From positions 211,001-275,000 of the forward strand of contig JAJTWR010000293.1 of assembly GCA_021613335.1 (NCBI GenBank): a DNA stretch of 64,000 bases. Reading direction: 5' to 3'. The DNA is from Whitmania pigra. Taxonomy: Eukaryota; Annelida; Clitellata; Hirudinida; Haemopidae. Shown here one piece after another: positions 12,922 through 37,715 of this stretch (positions are counted from its first letter, which is position 1; every line of letters begins with the position of its first letter). Below the pieces are notes generated by a model that was not told where the DNA came from, did no database searches, and saw only the letters and a list, made by a program, of their open reading frames with translations. A program made the translations under genes and the position numbers.

Positions 12922-14955
12922 GATTCTGAATATCAAGACTCTTTAAGCCATACTTGACAAGCTAGCCTCATTATCTATATGGCTTAAAGAGTCTTGATAT
13001 TCAGAATCTATTTTTAGCTCTCAATATGGATATTGGTGGGCTATAGGAAAGAGGCACTCATTATAATATTGGTTCAACGCTTGACAAGCTAGCCTCATTA
13101 TCTATATGGCTTAAAGAGTCTTGATATTCAGAATCTATTTTTAGCTTGCCATATGGATATTGGTGGGCTATAGGAAAGAGGCACTCATTATAATATTGGT
13201 TCAACGCTTGACAAGCTAGCCTCATTATCTATATGGCTTAAAGAGTCTTGATATTCAGAATCTATTTTTAGCTCTCAATATCGATATTGGTGGGCTATAG
13301 GAAAGAGGCACTCATTATAATATTGGTTCAACGCTTGACAAGCTAGTCTCATTATCTATATGGCTTAAAGAGTCTTGATATTCAGAATCTATTTTTAGCT
13401 CTCAATATGGATATTGGTGGGCTATAGGAAAGAGGCACTCATTATAATATTAGTTCAACGCTTGACAAGCTAGTCTCATTATCTATATGGCTTAAAGAGT
13501 CTTGATATTCAGAATCTATTTTTAGCTCTCAATATGGATATTGGTGGGCTATATGGAAAGAGGCACTCATTATAATATTGGTTCAACGCTTGACAAGCTA
13601 GTCTCATTATCTATATGGCTTAAAGAGTCTTGATATTCAGAATCTATTTTTAGCTCTCAATATGGATATTGGTGGGCTATAGGAAAGAGGCACTCATTAT
13701 AATATTGGTTCAACGCTTGACAAGCTAGCCTCATTATCTATATGGCTTAAAGAGTCTTGATATTCAGAATCTATTTTTAGCTTGCCATATGGATATTGGT
13801 GGGCTATAGGAAAGAGGCACTCATTATAATATTGGTTCAACGCTTGACAAGCTAGCCTCATTATCTATATGGCTTAAAGAGTCTTGATATTCAGAATCTA
13901 TTTTTAGCTCTCAATATCGATATTGGTGGGCTATAGGAAAGAGGCACTCATTATAATATTGGTTCAACGCTTGACAAGCTAGTCTCATTATCTATATGGC
14001 TTAAAGAGTCTTGATATTCAGAATCTATTTTTAGCTCTCAATATGGATATTGGTGGGCTATAGGAAAGAGGCACTCATTATAATATTGGTTCAACGCTTG
14101 ACAAGCTAGCCTCATTATTTGTATAGCGTAAAGAGTCTTGATATTCAGAATCTATTTTTAGCTCTCAATATGGATATTGGTGGGCTATAGGAAAGAGGCA
14201 CTCATTATAATATTAGTTCAACGCTTGACAAGCTAGTCTCATTATCTATATGGCTTAAAGAGTCTTGATATTCAGAATCTATTTTTAGCTCTCAATATGG
14301 ATATTGGTGGGCTATATGGAAAGAGGCACTCATTATAATATTGGTTCAACGCTTGACAAGCTAGCCTCATTATCTATATGGCTTAAAGAGTCTTGATATT
14401 CAGAATCTATTTTTAGCTCTCAATATGGATATTGGTGGGCTATAGGAAAGAGGCACTCATTATAATATTGGTTCAACGCTTGACAAGCTAGCCTCATTAT
14501 CTATATGGCTTAAAGAGTCTTGATATTCAGAATCTATTTTTAGCTCTCAATATGGATATTGGTGGGCTATAGGAAAGAGGCACTCATTATAATATTGGTT
14601 CAACGCTTGACAAGCTAGCCTCATTATCTATATGGCTTAAAGAGTCTTGATATTCAGAATCTATTTTTAGCTCTAAATATGGATATTGGTGGGCTATAGG
14701 AAAGAGGCACTCATTATAATATTGGTTCAACGCTTGACAAGCTAGCCTCATTATCTATATGGCTTAAAGAGTCTTGATATTCAGAATCTATTTTTAGCTC
14801 GCCATATGGATATTGGTGGGCTATAGGAAAGAGGCACTCATTATAATATTAGTTCAACGCTTGACAAGCTAGCCTCATTATCTGTATGGCTTAAAGAGTC
14901 TTGATATTCAGAATCTATTTTTAGCTCTCAAAATGGATATTGATGGGCTATAGAC
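12922..14955 (-). repeat. right arm tandem array, inverted ~127-bp units
   Basis: About sixteen copies of the reverse complement of the left-arm unit. The array opens with a 33-bp piece in left-arm orientation joined directly to an inverted copy, making a local hairpin. The order of unit variants repeats after about five units. Confidence 0.9.
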
Positions 14956-15444
14956 GCTCAATATTATTTCAACACTTGCATCATTTATATGTGTAGTTTA
15001 AATAACCTGTTTTTGTGTGTTATTTGTCTTTTGTTAATGTTCATTAATTAGCCCTGTTAAAAATCCATTTATAGCTCTCCGAGTACATATTGATATTGGG
15101 AGCATATAAAATATATTTATAATTTGAAACAATTTTGTCAAATTAAAATATTTATATATATACGGTTAAAAGTATATTAAATTTAATTTTGGAATAGCAT
15201 TTTGAATGTTTAACAAAAGCGACATTCATTATGTGTAACTATCTTAAGTGACACAGATATTCTAAATACATATATATTATAAATTTTCACTAATTTTTTA
15301 ATAATTAAACAACGTTTTGTGTTGAAATAATTTGTTTTGTTTTATTTCAACATATACATAATTTATTATTATAATAGGGGGGCGTGGTTTATCTTTGTTT
15401 ACTAAGGAATGTCTGTACAGATATTAAACTGCGATTACTCCAGT

Positions 15445-15453
15445 CGAATCTGA
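15445..15453. repeat. right target site duplication CGAATCTGA
   Basis: Identical to 8378-8386 and immediately outside the right inverted-repeat tip. Confidence 0.85.
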
Positions 15454-15705
15454 TCGAAGAGCCTCATTATTCTTATTTAATATGTACTTTCCGCCAGTTC
15501 ACTGTGGGTGGATGTTATTTCGAAGCCAAATGGCTTTTAAGATTTAGTCGAATTTACTGAATTATTCAAATTGTTATCCCACAATTAGTTATCTTCATTT
15601 TTGTTCCGTAGAATTCTCTCCAACATGCGGATTTTAAAAATCAGCATTTTTCAAGCATAGTGTATAAAATGAGAAGTTTACATTTTTATTTTTAATTTAT
15701 TTTAG

Positions 15706-17008
<1,303 letters not shown>

Positions 17009-17097
17009 TTTGAAGTTGTTGTTGATGTTGATGATGATGATGTCGTTGCTACCGAAACACTGGCTGCGTTTTTTTTTATGACGGATGTAATCTTATT

Positions 17098-17103
17098 AAT
17101 AAA
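17098..17103 (+). terminator. polyadenylation signal of the SREK1IP1 homologue
   Basis: AATAAA 90 bp downstream of the TGA stop at 17006-17008. Confidence 0.5.
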
Positions 17104-17960
17104 GTTGATGCGGGTACCTTGTTGATGTTGTTAATTAATTTCATTGGCAAACATTAAAAGGTTGCTGTTTCTGCACTCCAACTGGTTGTTTAAATTGATC
17201 ACGTGCAACTGTTAGGTCGTCGATTTCATCTCATGCAGACACCAAATTGCATCCTCTGCTTTCACTTTTCAATGTTGGGGTCATTAGGTTTGTTCTGAGA
17301 GTTGTTTAAGTGCCACTAAAATGAATGTTGGGCATGCATGATGCATTGCAAATCATTAAGTCTTATTTATTTATTTATTCATTTGATTATAGTACGTTGC
17401 TTAACTAAGGTTATTTTTATATTCAGTCTTAAGTCAGTCAAGAACATATTAACTTTTGTGAAGGCAGTTTGACAAGGTGGGTTTTACCAGATAGGAACAG
17501 GTAAGTTCTTCAATTAAAGTTGATAAATTTCGAATCTCCTGTCTAAAAAGTCCTTACACATCATTAAGGAAAATTCACCGCAAGGTTTTTAAGTACGGTT
17601 TAAAAGCAGGAAATTAAAAAAAAATATTTTAAAAAACCTCACCAAATATTCGTTCAATTAATCTTTCATCCATCCGTTCCTAACGAGGTGAGCAATTGTA
17701 TCTGCTCCGATGCTTTTACCAGTCATCGTTTGGTTTGCTGGGACGTGACGTCATCATGATAGGTGAATTTTTAATGAGCAGTTTTAAAATCATTCAGAAC
17801 GATAAAAGTCATGTGAGCTGCTTCCGGGAGGCGCGAACTTTGCAAAAGTTTTCCTGCAATCGGGTGATGGCATGTTTCTGTTGGGTGGATTTTTTGTGGG
17901 TTTTTTGGTGGATGAGTCGAGAGGCAAAACTAATTTTTTTCGGATGATGCTGACGGATGC
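17104..17960. other. intergenic DNA
   Basis: No recognised gene. Opposed open frames at 17696-17947 (+) and 17790-18011 (-) overlap and show no known motif. A CRE-like TGACGTCA lies at about 17747-17754. Confidence 0.35.
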
Positions 17961-18180
17961 CGGACTATTGAACGAAGGAGACGATAAATCGAATAACGAA
18001 TTAGACCTCACTACGAATCGTTAAAACGTTTCCTTCGTTATTCGATGTAAGATCCAATTCGTTGTAAGATTTAATTCGTTATAAGATCCAATGTATTTAG
18101 GAAACAAAATTTGATTTAATAAATAAAACTAGTAAATTCAAATTTATCTCCAATTTTATTGTTTCGAATAAATATCGGGA

Positions 18181-18457
18181 TTAATGAATTGAAGACAATT
18201 CAACAAGCAATTGTTTGGCAGTTATGTCTCCGTCTTTGTATTTCACCCATGCCTTAGAAACGGCTACATTTCTTGCAGTGACTTTTGTCTCGAAGGCATT
18301 GCCCTTCGTTCAATAAGCGGTCAATGGTGGAAATGTTTTGCGCTTCTTTTAGCAAAACTTGAACCAAGTCGCTGATATTTCTGATGGTTTTTGCGTCGGC
18401 ATTCAGTTTAGTATGCCACCCTTCCGTATCGTTATTGGTGCGGACTTGGTCATCATA
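18181..18457 (-). pseudogene. MULE/FLYWCH-type transposase C-terminal remnant
   Basis: The minus strand reads RTNNDTEGWHTKLN followed by a helical segment (ISDLVQVLLKEAQ) and, after a one-base frame change near LLNEG, TARNVAVSKAWVKYKDGDI and a stop at 18181-18183. The R-T-N-N-x2-E-G-W-H-x2-L-N signature is typical of MULE-derived proteins. The upstream part has been replaced by the adjacent ATC microsatellite. Confidence 0.6.
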
Positions 18458-18467
18458 GAGTCTATGA

Positions 18468-18835
<368 letters not shown>

Positions 18836-19373
18836 CATAAACGCATTTCGATGTGACTTTAAAGTGGCCAGCGATCCATTGCTTCTGTACATAATCACAA
18901 AGGCCCTACAACATAATCAAAAATAATTATAAGAGGGGGAAACCCTTGCATTGCTTGAGAAGATGATATTTAAATATTGTGGTAGACGAAATAACGAATT
19001 GGACCTTATAACGACAATTGAACGAAAAAGACGTTATATCGAATAACGAATTAGACCTTGTAACGAGCGTTAACGCAATTGTCTATGAGCCGATGCTGAC
19101 AATATACAGATACTTATAATAATTATAATTAGTTCAATTTAAATGTCAATTCATTAAAATCTCGTGCCCCGTTGCTTTGAGCAAGGTAATTACTGCCTTA
19201 TTTAAATAGGTTATCGTCAAGTTATTGTAAATAATTATTATTATAATTGCTGTTGTCGTTATTATTATATTATTTTTAAAATAAAACAAGAAATAATCAT
19301 AAATATTAAAGTTTTGGTTCCGTAAAAAGATAAGCGACGTGGTGTTTATGAGGCTTGGATTCCTACCAAATAG

Positions 19374-19374
19374 A

Positions 19375-19439
<65 letters not shown>

Positions 19440-19450
19440 CGACGATGATG
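19374..19450. repeat. (GAT)n microsatellite
   Basis: Uninterrupted GAT triplets grading into GAC. The Asp-rich reading frame across it is an artefact. Confidence 0.95.
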
Positions 19451-20878
19451 GTAATAGTGGTAGAAGTGCAATGGTGGTGATGGTGATGACGATAGTTAAT
19501 AAAGGACATGGTAATACTCTTTAAGGTAAAAGCTCATCATTATTGCTAGTACTACTTATCATCGTTATTATTAATATTTTTTTGTTTTTTGATATTTTTT
19601 TATTCATTTGATTTTAGAATGCAGATCATTAACGATCATTAATTAATCATTACCGATCATTAATTATTATTACAGTTGTTATTGTTTGAAAACTGATTGC
19701 TGTTGTTATTTATCGCTTGTCCCGAGCACGTCGTCATGGCCTGAGAAACATCTGTCGGACTCAGTGATGCGTGACGAAACCTGGCGCGCTGTCGAATCTC
19801 ATGCAACGAACTGAAACGTTTTAGAGGCACAAGCATTCATCGATTTAATTTTCTATGCGTTTCTTCATTTTTGAACTTTTTTACATCAGAGGACTCAGTG
19901 AAATATGTTTAGATCAAGGTTGGCAATTTAAGTGATTGAGTGACTGCATGAATGGATGAATGAGTGAAGGAATTGATTGATTAGATGATTGAATATTTGA
20001 TCATGTTTACAAATAGATGAATGCACATTAAGTATTGGTGAATGATTGGATGAATTGATTGGTATATGTTAGATGAATGGAAGGATGAATTGAGGGATCG
20101 ATAGATGGATGGATGAGTAAACGAACGAATGAATGATAAAGTGTTGTGAAATTTTAGAGAGGATGTTAACGATCGCGTTCCCTTCCGTTGTTTGAAGTCG
20201 AGGATCGCATATCAAATGATGCAATCAAACTTTGTTGTTTTAAATTTGTTTGTAAATTAATTAGATAACAAGCAGTAAACAGAACTTCAATCATCGATAG
20301 GGTCGACAAAAATTTCAAACTCTTGGCCTTAACTTTTGTCAATTTCGTACTGGAAAAAGCAAAAGTGGTCATGATTGTAGTACTTTTAAAATCTTGGTTG
20401 GCCCCTAAAAATTGCCGGGTTCCGACAATAAGAGTTAATTTAGTTCCACTTTGAATTATTTATTGGATTTTGTTTACAGTTGTTAAAATTGTTACAACAT
20501 CATGGGTCGACAGATATTTCTACATGGAATTTAAAACGTTGTTTGTTCTCTATGGTTCTCGCTATTACAAACAGACATTGACAGCATTCAGAATATTATT
20601 GAAAAACGCTCGTAATAATGTTATTCAATCTAAATACCAAAAATTCAGTGTCTATCCAAACAAATGATACCCCTTGAAAAGGTGTTTCTATTTTAAACAT
20701 TTTTTTTGTAATCAAGATTCATTTTTATTATCTGGCTTAATTAAACGTTTAGTTATTTAATTATTATATTTTGTGAAAATGTAATTAGTTTAAAATAATA
20801 ACTTAAGATCAATTTATCTTTAAAATCAGTTTACCTTGACATTAATATTGAGATTGGCATAAAATTAAACTAAAACAG
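19451..20878. other. region upstream of the unrecognised terminal exon
   Basis: AT-rich, with a GC-richer island at 19718-19830 that could hold a promoter or 5' exon. Degenerate GAATGGATGAAT-type repeats run from 19950 to 20140. An open frame at 20470-20667 after a TTTGTTTACAG acceptor-like site has no recognised motif. Confidence 0.35.
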
Positions 20879-21749
20879 GAAGCCGAAGCAGGATTCCGAA
20901 CTCCACCAACGAAGCAAAAGTGACACCGGTTTGTCCAACAATCTCCTTTTCATCCCTTCCGACCAGTTTCCGACCAATAAATTTGAAGATTCGAAGCAGC
21001 AAAAGAGACCTTTGGTGATCCTGGAGAGATTCAAAAACTTCCTCAAATCCACAGAAAACCTCCGATCCACAACAATCGACAAAAAATCCATTTCCAAACA
21101 ACAACAGCATACCGACCAGTCCGCAAAGGACTTCCATTCTAGATTGAAACACCCTGGAATTATCGTCGACAGGATCGTCAAAAGCTTCAGAAGCAGTCGA
21201 ACTCAGTCCACTTTCCAGCTCAACGAAAGATCGTTGTTCGACGATTTCAAGAGTTCGACATTCGTCGCAAAACCAGCAGAAGAACCTTCTCGTCGCATAT
21301 CTCTTCCAAAACACGACAATTCCGCGGAGTTCAGAGGCAGAATATCCACCAATCACGGCGGCAGAGTCATTCCAAATGCTTTCACCCGTAACGCAGTCGT
21401 TAATCAGAATTTAAAAAGTAAAACATTCGTTCTCATTGGCTCGCCGAAAGAAAAGCCACGCCTTCTGACCCCAAAAACGAAACTTTTGGTACCCTTCAAC
21501 TGGGACGATGGTCAAGACACTCTTGTCTTTGGCATGCCAGTCAGAGAAAATATGGCGGACCGACATGCTCTACATAAATGTCGACGAGGAAGGTGCAGAC
21601 GCTTGAGAAACGCCAAAGTACGGCGAAGACTTAGTTTTGGGGATGAGATGGTTAAGAAAGACAATGACTGTTTTGAGATGGTTGAGAAAGACAATGGCTG
21701 TTTTAATGGAACTGGTGTGTTTTTGTATAATTTTCCAGTGGCTGTTTGA
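20879..21749 (+). CDS. terminal exon of an unrecognised basic protein, 289 visible residues
   Basis: An 871-bp open stretch starts directly after an acceptor (AAACAG, 20873-20878) with one base completing a codon and ends at TGA. There is no upstream ATG in frame, so a 5' exon must exist. The product is rich in Lys, Arg, Ser and Asn, without signal peptide or membrane helix. It has a helical basic stretch near the start (PLVILERFKNFLKS), an Arg/Cys cluster (HKCRRGRCRRLRNAKVRRRL) and an imperfect 10-residue tandem duplication near the end (EMVKKDNDCF/EMVEKDNGCF, 21646-21705). GC content is well above the flanks, which supports coding. AATAAA lies at 21950-21955. No family recognised. Confidence 0.6.
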
Positions 21750-21949
21750 TAATATTGTATATTATTGTGTAATATATAATCTATATAATAGTAGTGTCAT
21801 TCAAACACTTGTTGTAAGAACTCTATTTATTTTGTACTACTACTAATAATAATATTAATACAATTGTTTTTTTTTTCATGCTTATGGTCCACTTTTTCTT
21901 AAAGTTTCTGTTTAAAAATTCAATTTAATCCGGGAAACAATCGCAACAA

Positions 21950-21955
21950 AATAAA
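21950..21955 (+). terminator. possible polyadenylation signal
   Basis: AATAAA 200 bp after the stop of the unrecognised terminal exon. Confidence 0.35.
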
Positions 21956-22033
21956 AGAATTCTTTCAAACAAAGTGAAAACACTTTCACGTAGACGAGCT
22001 CAGAAAATAGATGGAAATCCTAAGGCTGAATAG

Positions 22034-22281
22034 AGGGATGGATGAATGAATGAATGGATGGATGGATGGATGGATGGATGGATGGATGGATGGATGGATG
22101 GATGGATGGATGATGGATGGATGGATGGATGGATGGATGGATGGATGGATGGATGGATGGATGGATGGATGGATGGATGGATGGATGGATGGATGGATGG
22201 ATGGATGGATGGATGGATGGATGGATGGATGGATGGATGGATGGATGGATGGATGGATGGATGGATGGATGGATGGATGGA
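22034..22281. repeat. (GGAT)n tetranucleotide microsatellite
   Basis: About 245 bp of GGAT with one 3-bp slip near 22109. It is open in every frame on both strands because the unit is not a multiple of three. Confidence 0.95.
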
Positions 22282-22830
22282 TTGGAGAAAGGAAAGGCGG
22301 AAGGATGGATGATCGGGCGAATGAATGAAGCATTTTAGCACCGAATGGATAACACTGAGCTGCTGAGATCAATAATTGTGCTTGGCCTTGTCTGAATTTC
22401 TCAATGGAGCTTTTGAGAATTAGGCCCAGAAATATTATATAGACTTCCAAAAGAGGTTTTCAGCATGACGTGTGACGCCACCCGTGACATGGTGACATTC
22501 ATCCTCACATCGCTCCTCTTGGTGCTGGTTGCATTTCCGGTTGGAAAGACATCGCATGTTTAAGTTGTGGAGTTGTTCTTGTAGCGGTATTTGGTTTTGT
22601 CTTCTGTTTGACTTCTTAATGTCTTCGTGTTTAGTTTGCTTAATAAAGTTCAACTATTGCTATTCGATGCCTGGTTTCATTAATTTTCGTTTGATTTCGT
22701 TTGTTTTGATTTGATTTTGACGCTGAGAATCACTTCATTAGAAAAATTTGTTTAAAACAGAAACTGATGATGACAATATTAATAAAATAATAATAATAAA
22801 AATAATAATTTCTTATCAAAAAATTCCGCA
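22282..22830. other. intergenic DNA
   Basis: A patch of moderate GC at 22440-22660 has opposed open frames (22435-22653 minus, 22529-22714 plus) with no recognised motif. Confidence 0.3.
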
Positions 22831-22835
22831 ACTAC

Positions 22836-22985
22836 AAATACTATTGCTAGTTGCCCGAGTGAGTTACCCGTGCCTGCATACGGCTGTAACGGCAACAATC
22901 GTGTTCGAAACCCAGCCTGCACTGCCACAAGCGCCCTTGGGAAGGAGCATAATGTAAACACTTTCAAGAAGCACCTGTGATGCTA
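22836..22985 (+). mobile_element. tRNA-derived SINE
   Basis: An A-box-like TAGTTGCCCGAGTGAGTTA and a B-box GTGTTCGAAACCC are followed by GCGCCCTTGGGAAGGAGCATAATGTA, close to the CCTTGGGCAAGGCACTT core shared by several invertebrate and deuterostome SINE families. The 3' tail is not clearly bounded and no flanking duplication was identified. Confidence 0.5.
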
Positions 22986-23017
22986 TTCCATATAAATGAA
23001 GTACAGTTATTTAAATA

Positions 23018-23098
23018 GATTAATTTAATTATTAATTACTTTAATGATCATCGTGAATAATTTAATTATTAATTACTTTAATGATCATCGTGAATAAG
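23018..23098 (+). repeat. 41-bp tandem duplication
   Basis: The segment from TAATTTAATTATTAATTACT to GATCATCGTGAATAA occurs twice in direct succession with near identity. Confidence 0.75.
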
Positions 23099-24502
23099 TC
23101 CTCCGACAAGTGCCAAAGGACCCTGGAATGTTTGTGCGACCCACCCCGGGTTCTAAAAACATTTTTTGTTTTGCATCATCAAATTGACATAACGTAGACA
23201 ACCGTGGCCAGGGGCCTACGGGTCCAAAATTTCTGCACTGATGGTGATGATGACGATGTTGATGATGATGATGATGATGATGATGATGACGATGTTGATG
23301 ATTTATCGTCATGGAGGGATGGAAAATGTCGCAGCTGATGGAATTTCTTTCATAAAAAAAAACGTTTTTTGATCGTAAAGTAAATAACATTTTAAAACAT
23401 TTCAAGAACTAATTACTTAATTATTAAATAAACTGATAAAAAAATATTCAAGAGATTCTTCAAAGATAGATTCCTATTTCTAAATAATTCTCAAAAAGTT
23501 CCAACATTTTTTTAAGCCTGATAAGACATTCTTTGTCTTTGTGTGAGATAAAATATGTTTCGCTTTTGAAGTTCTTTGATGCTTTAATATTTTTCGTAAA
23601 ATTAGTCGCATTTCTAGGCTTCTTGTCAGCTGCCAGGAGCAGGAGTTGAACCCAAGGAGTGCGGATGGGCCATTCCTTTAATCATTCATCTTTCTTGTAA
23701 CTTCGGTTTTTCTAAGGCTTGAGGCAGACATTTTTCAACATTTCAGAAATTTTAAATTTTTCATTAAAAAAACAAGACACGGAAAAATGGCTTTTCTAGC
23801 TAATGAATTTGAAATTATAAAATCTTATATGATTTAATTTATAATATCAACTTTATATGATTTTGATTCAAATGTAAGAAATGTGAGATTTTAAAATTCT
23901 CCAAGACGAAACGCAGCAATGAAAATGTTTCGAGAAGGAATCTGCTTTTACTTTTGCATCTAAAATCTCCTTTGCAATCACTCGTTGAACATGAGATGAA
24001 GTCATGAAGAGAGGAAGGTGAAATGAAAGAAAACGACAACAATAGATGAAGTCACAAACCGATCCTAAGTAATCCTAATGATGACATCATCACATTCGTC
24101 TTTATAATTGTTATCATTGTCATCATCATCATCATCGTCATCATCGTCATCGTCATTGTCATTATCATCACCATCGTCAGAGTCACCATTAATATCTTCA
24201 CGACTACATATTTGAGATCGCGTTGTTGATAACCCATTTTAACCGTTCACCATCCTTCCATCACCACCACCACCATCATCATCATCATCAGCAGCAGCAG
24301 CAGCATCATTATCAACAACTTACATCACAACGATACGACACTGAAGTCAATGTATAATCGAATTGATTGATCTCGACATAAAATGGAACACATCGAACAG
24401 AGAGAAAATCCATCATCACAATCATCATCATCATTATAATCGTCACCATCATCATCGACCGAGAAGTAGCTGGTTCGAATCCCTGATTCTGCCGTCAACT
24501 AT
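23099..24502. other. 3' flank of the PKA R gene
   Basis: GAT/ATC microsatellites at 23238-23305, 24119-24180 and 24258-24305 (with a CAG run) are embedded in AT-rich DNA. A canonical AATAAA for the minus-strand gene was not identified close to its stop. Confidence 0.4.
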
Positions 24503-35750
<11,248 letters not shown>

Positions 35751-36150
35751 CTGTTTAAGGTTGGAGTCCTTTAATTAACATAATTTATTTATTAACATAT
35801 TTTGATAATTAACATATTTTTTTATTAGTACACTCTCATATTTAATATAATTAATTTATTAATGCAGCAGTATAATTAAGAATAAGTATTCATTAATATT
35901 TGATGTTAATATAATGACTTCTAAATGGCTTAACGTAATAATTAAACCAACCAAAAGGTGATTTAGTTTCCGCTTAATTAAATCCGACCACTTATTAAAT
36001 ATCTACGATAACCTCAAATCATTGAAATGTGTTTGAAATAAAATCTATTTCAAGTTTTGCATCTTAAAAACGAATAATAAACGATCAAATTTGTTATGGT
36101 AAAAACCATTTTATGAAAAATTCTGTCGAAAATTTAATTTCATATTTTAA
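35751..36150. other. PKA R intron or 5' flank
   Basis: AT-rich; no recognised exon, including none for the RI dimerization/docking domain. Confidence 0.4.
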
Positions 36151-36584
36151 TCGAAAATAATATTCGCAGAAAACTTCTTTTAAAAGTGAAGATATTATTG
36201 ATTCAAGCGCTCATAATTCAAGAGAAGCATCAATTAATAATTATGTTTTCAAGAATCACAATAACAATAATTATTATTATAATCATTATAAAAACGTCTT
36301 TATTTTATTACATACTTAATTAATATTAATAAGTGCAGTCATTACTTCTGGTATTCTTTTTGTTGCTGTTGTTGAAGTTGTTCATAAATCACTGTCTTTT
36401 CAACGACACTTTTTCCGAGTGCCGAGTGGAATGATTGAAATTAACACCACATTTTACGTTTCACTTTCCTTTTTTAAAGCGGGGTTTCCATACTTGTATG
36501 CAGTGCTCCACAAAAGGTTTCGACAGCGCTTTAAACAGCCTTAAATTGATACTTTGCTCCTCGCTGGCTACTGTTCCTTTTGTC

Positions 36585-37190
36585 ATACCCTTAGAATATA
36601 TATATATACATGTAGAATACCCTTAGAATATATATATATACATGTAGAATACCCTTAGAATATATATATACATGTAGAATACCCTTAGAATATATATATA
36701 CATGTAGAATACCCTTAGAATATATATATATACATGTAGAATACCCTTAGAATATATATATATACATATAGAATACCCTTAGAATATATATATATATACA
36801 TGTAGAATACCCTTAGAATATATATATATACATGTAGAATACCCTTAGAATATATATATATACATGTAGAATACCCTTAGAATATATATATACATGTAGA
36901 ATACCCTTAGAATATATATACATGTAGAATACCCTTAGAATATATATATATACATGTAGAATACCCTTAGAATATATATATATACATGTAGAATACCCTT
37001 AGAATATATATATACATGTAGAATACCCTTAGAATATATATATATACATGTAGAATACCCTTAGAATATATATATACATGTAGAATACCCTTAGAATATA
37101 TATACATGTAGAATACCCTTAGAATATATATATATACATGTAGAATACCCTTAGAATATATATATATATATATATACATGTAGAATACCC
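36585..37190 (+). repeat. ~31-bp minisatellite of GAATACCCTTA plus a (TA)n core
   Basis: About 19 units: TACATGTAGAATACCCTTAG followed by a TA run of variable length. Length differences between units are confined to the TA run. Confidence 0.9.
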
Positions 37191-37715
37191 TTATTTATAT
37201 ATACGTATATATGTATGTATATATATATAGTTTTATATAATACCGTTGTAGAATACCGTTTGCTTCTGCACATTGCATGCCTGATTTCCCACTATTACAT
37301 ATTATAAAAACTTTATTTTTTGATGAATTTCGATTCAATATATTTTAAATTAAATTAGCATTAAATTTTAATTTGAAATAAATTAATCTAAAAATAAATA
37401 TTATTTATCATTCAAATCTGAGTTTTATTTTCATTTCAAAATAGCACATTCTCTGGTCTTCTAAATAAAGTGATACCGTGGCGAAATATTATTTTATTGC
37501 TTTCGACTGTTTGATTATCGTCATACACAGTTCAGTTACAAGAAGAAATTGAGCAACCTATGAATATCCATTTCTTCCTATACGTGTCTTTAATAAATAC
37601 AGGTGAACTACTAACTGTTTTTAGTTTTTATAATCTTTTTACTGTTTAATGTCACATTAAAATATGGAATAAAATGATTTCATTTAAATAGCAATCTGCT
37701 AAAACAGAAATAACA

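Larger units (their letters stand above)
8387..15444. mobile_element. 7.06-kb foldback element with 9-bp target duplication (MULE-like or FB-like)
   Basis: The termini are perfect inverted repeats beginning ACTGGAGTAATCGCAG at 8387 and ending in its complement at 15444. Both sides are flanked by CGAATCTGA (8378-8386 and 15445-15453), a 9-bp target site duplication. Each arm has a unique outer part (8387-~8870 and ~14955-15444) and an inner array of ~127-bp units (about 12 left, about 16 right, opposite orientation). The middle (about 10.37-12.9 kb) is AT-rich and holds only short frames with no recognised transposase, so the element looks non-autonomous. Nine-base duplications are typical of Mutator-like elements, and also of Drosophila FB-type foldback elements whose arms are tandem repeats. 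Family assignment is inference. Confidence 0.85.

Noticed and set aside
8874..14955. Regularly spaced repeats resembling a CRISPR array
   Set aside because: Whole ~127-bp units repeat without unique spacers, arms are inverted, and the context is a eukaryotic transposon.
22000..22450. Long HPSI/GWMD repeat proteins on both strands
   Set aside because: The (GGAT)n repeat is open in all frames; the same holds for the (CCAT)n array at 38855-39434 and the pentanucleotide frames at 44919-45420.
24465..24490. GGTTCGAATCCC, a B-box-like sequence beside the PKA R stop codon
   Set aside because: No A box at the right distance and no cloverleaf; it lies in the 3' UTR and is probably chance.
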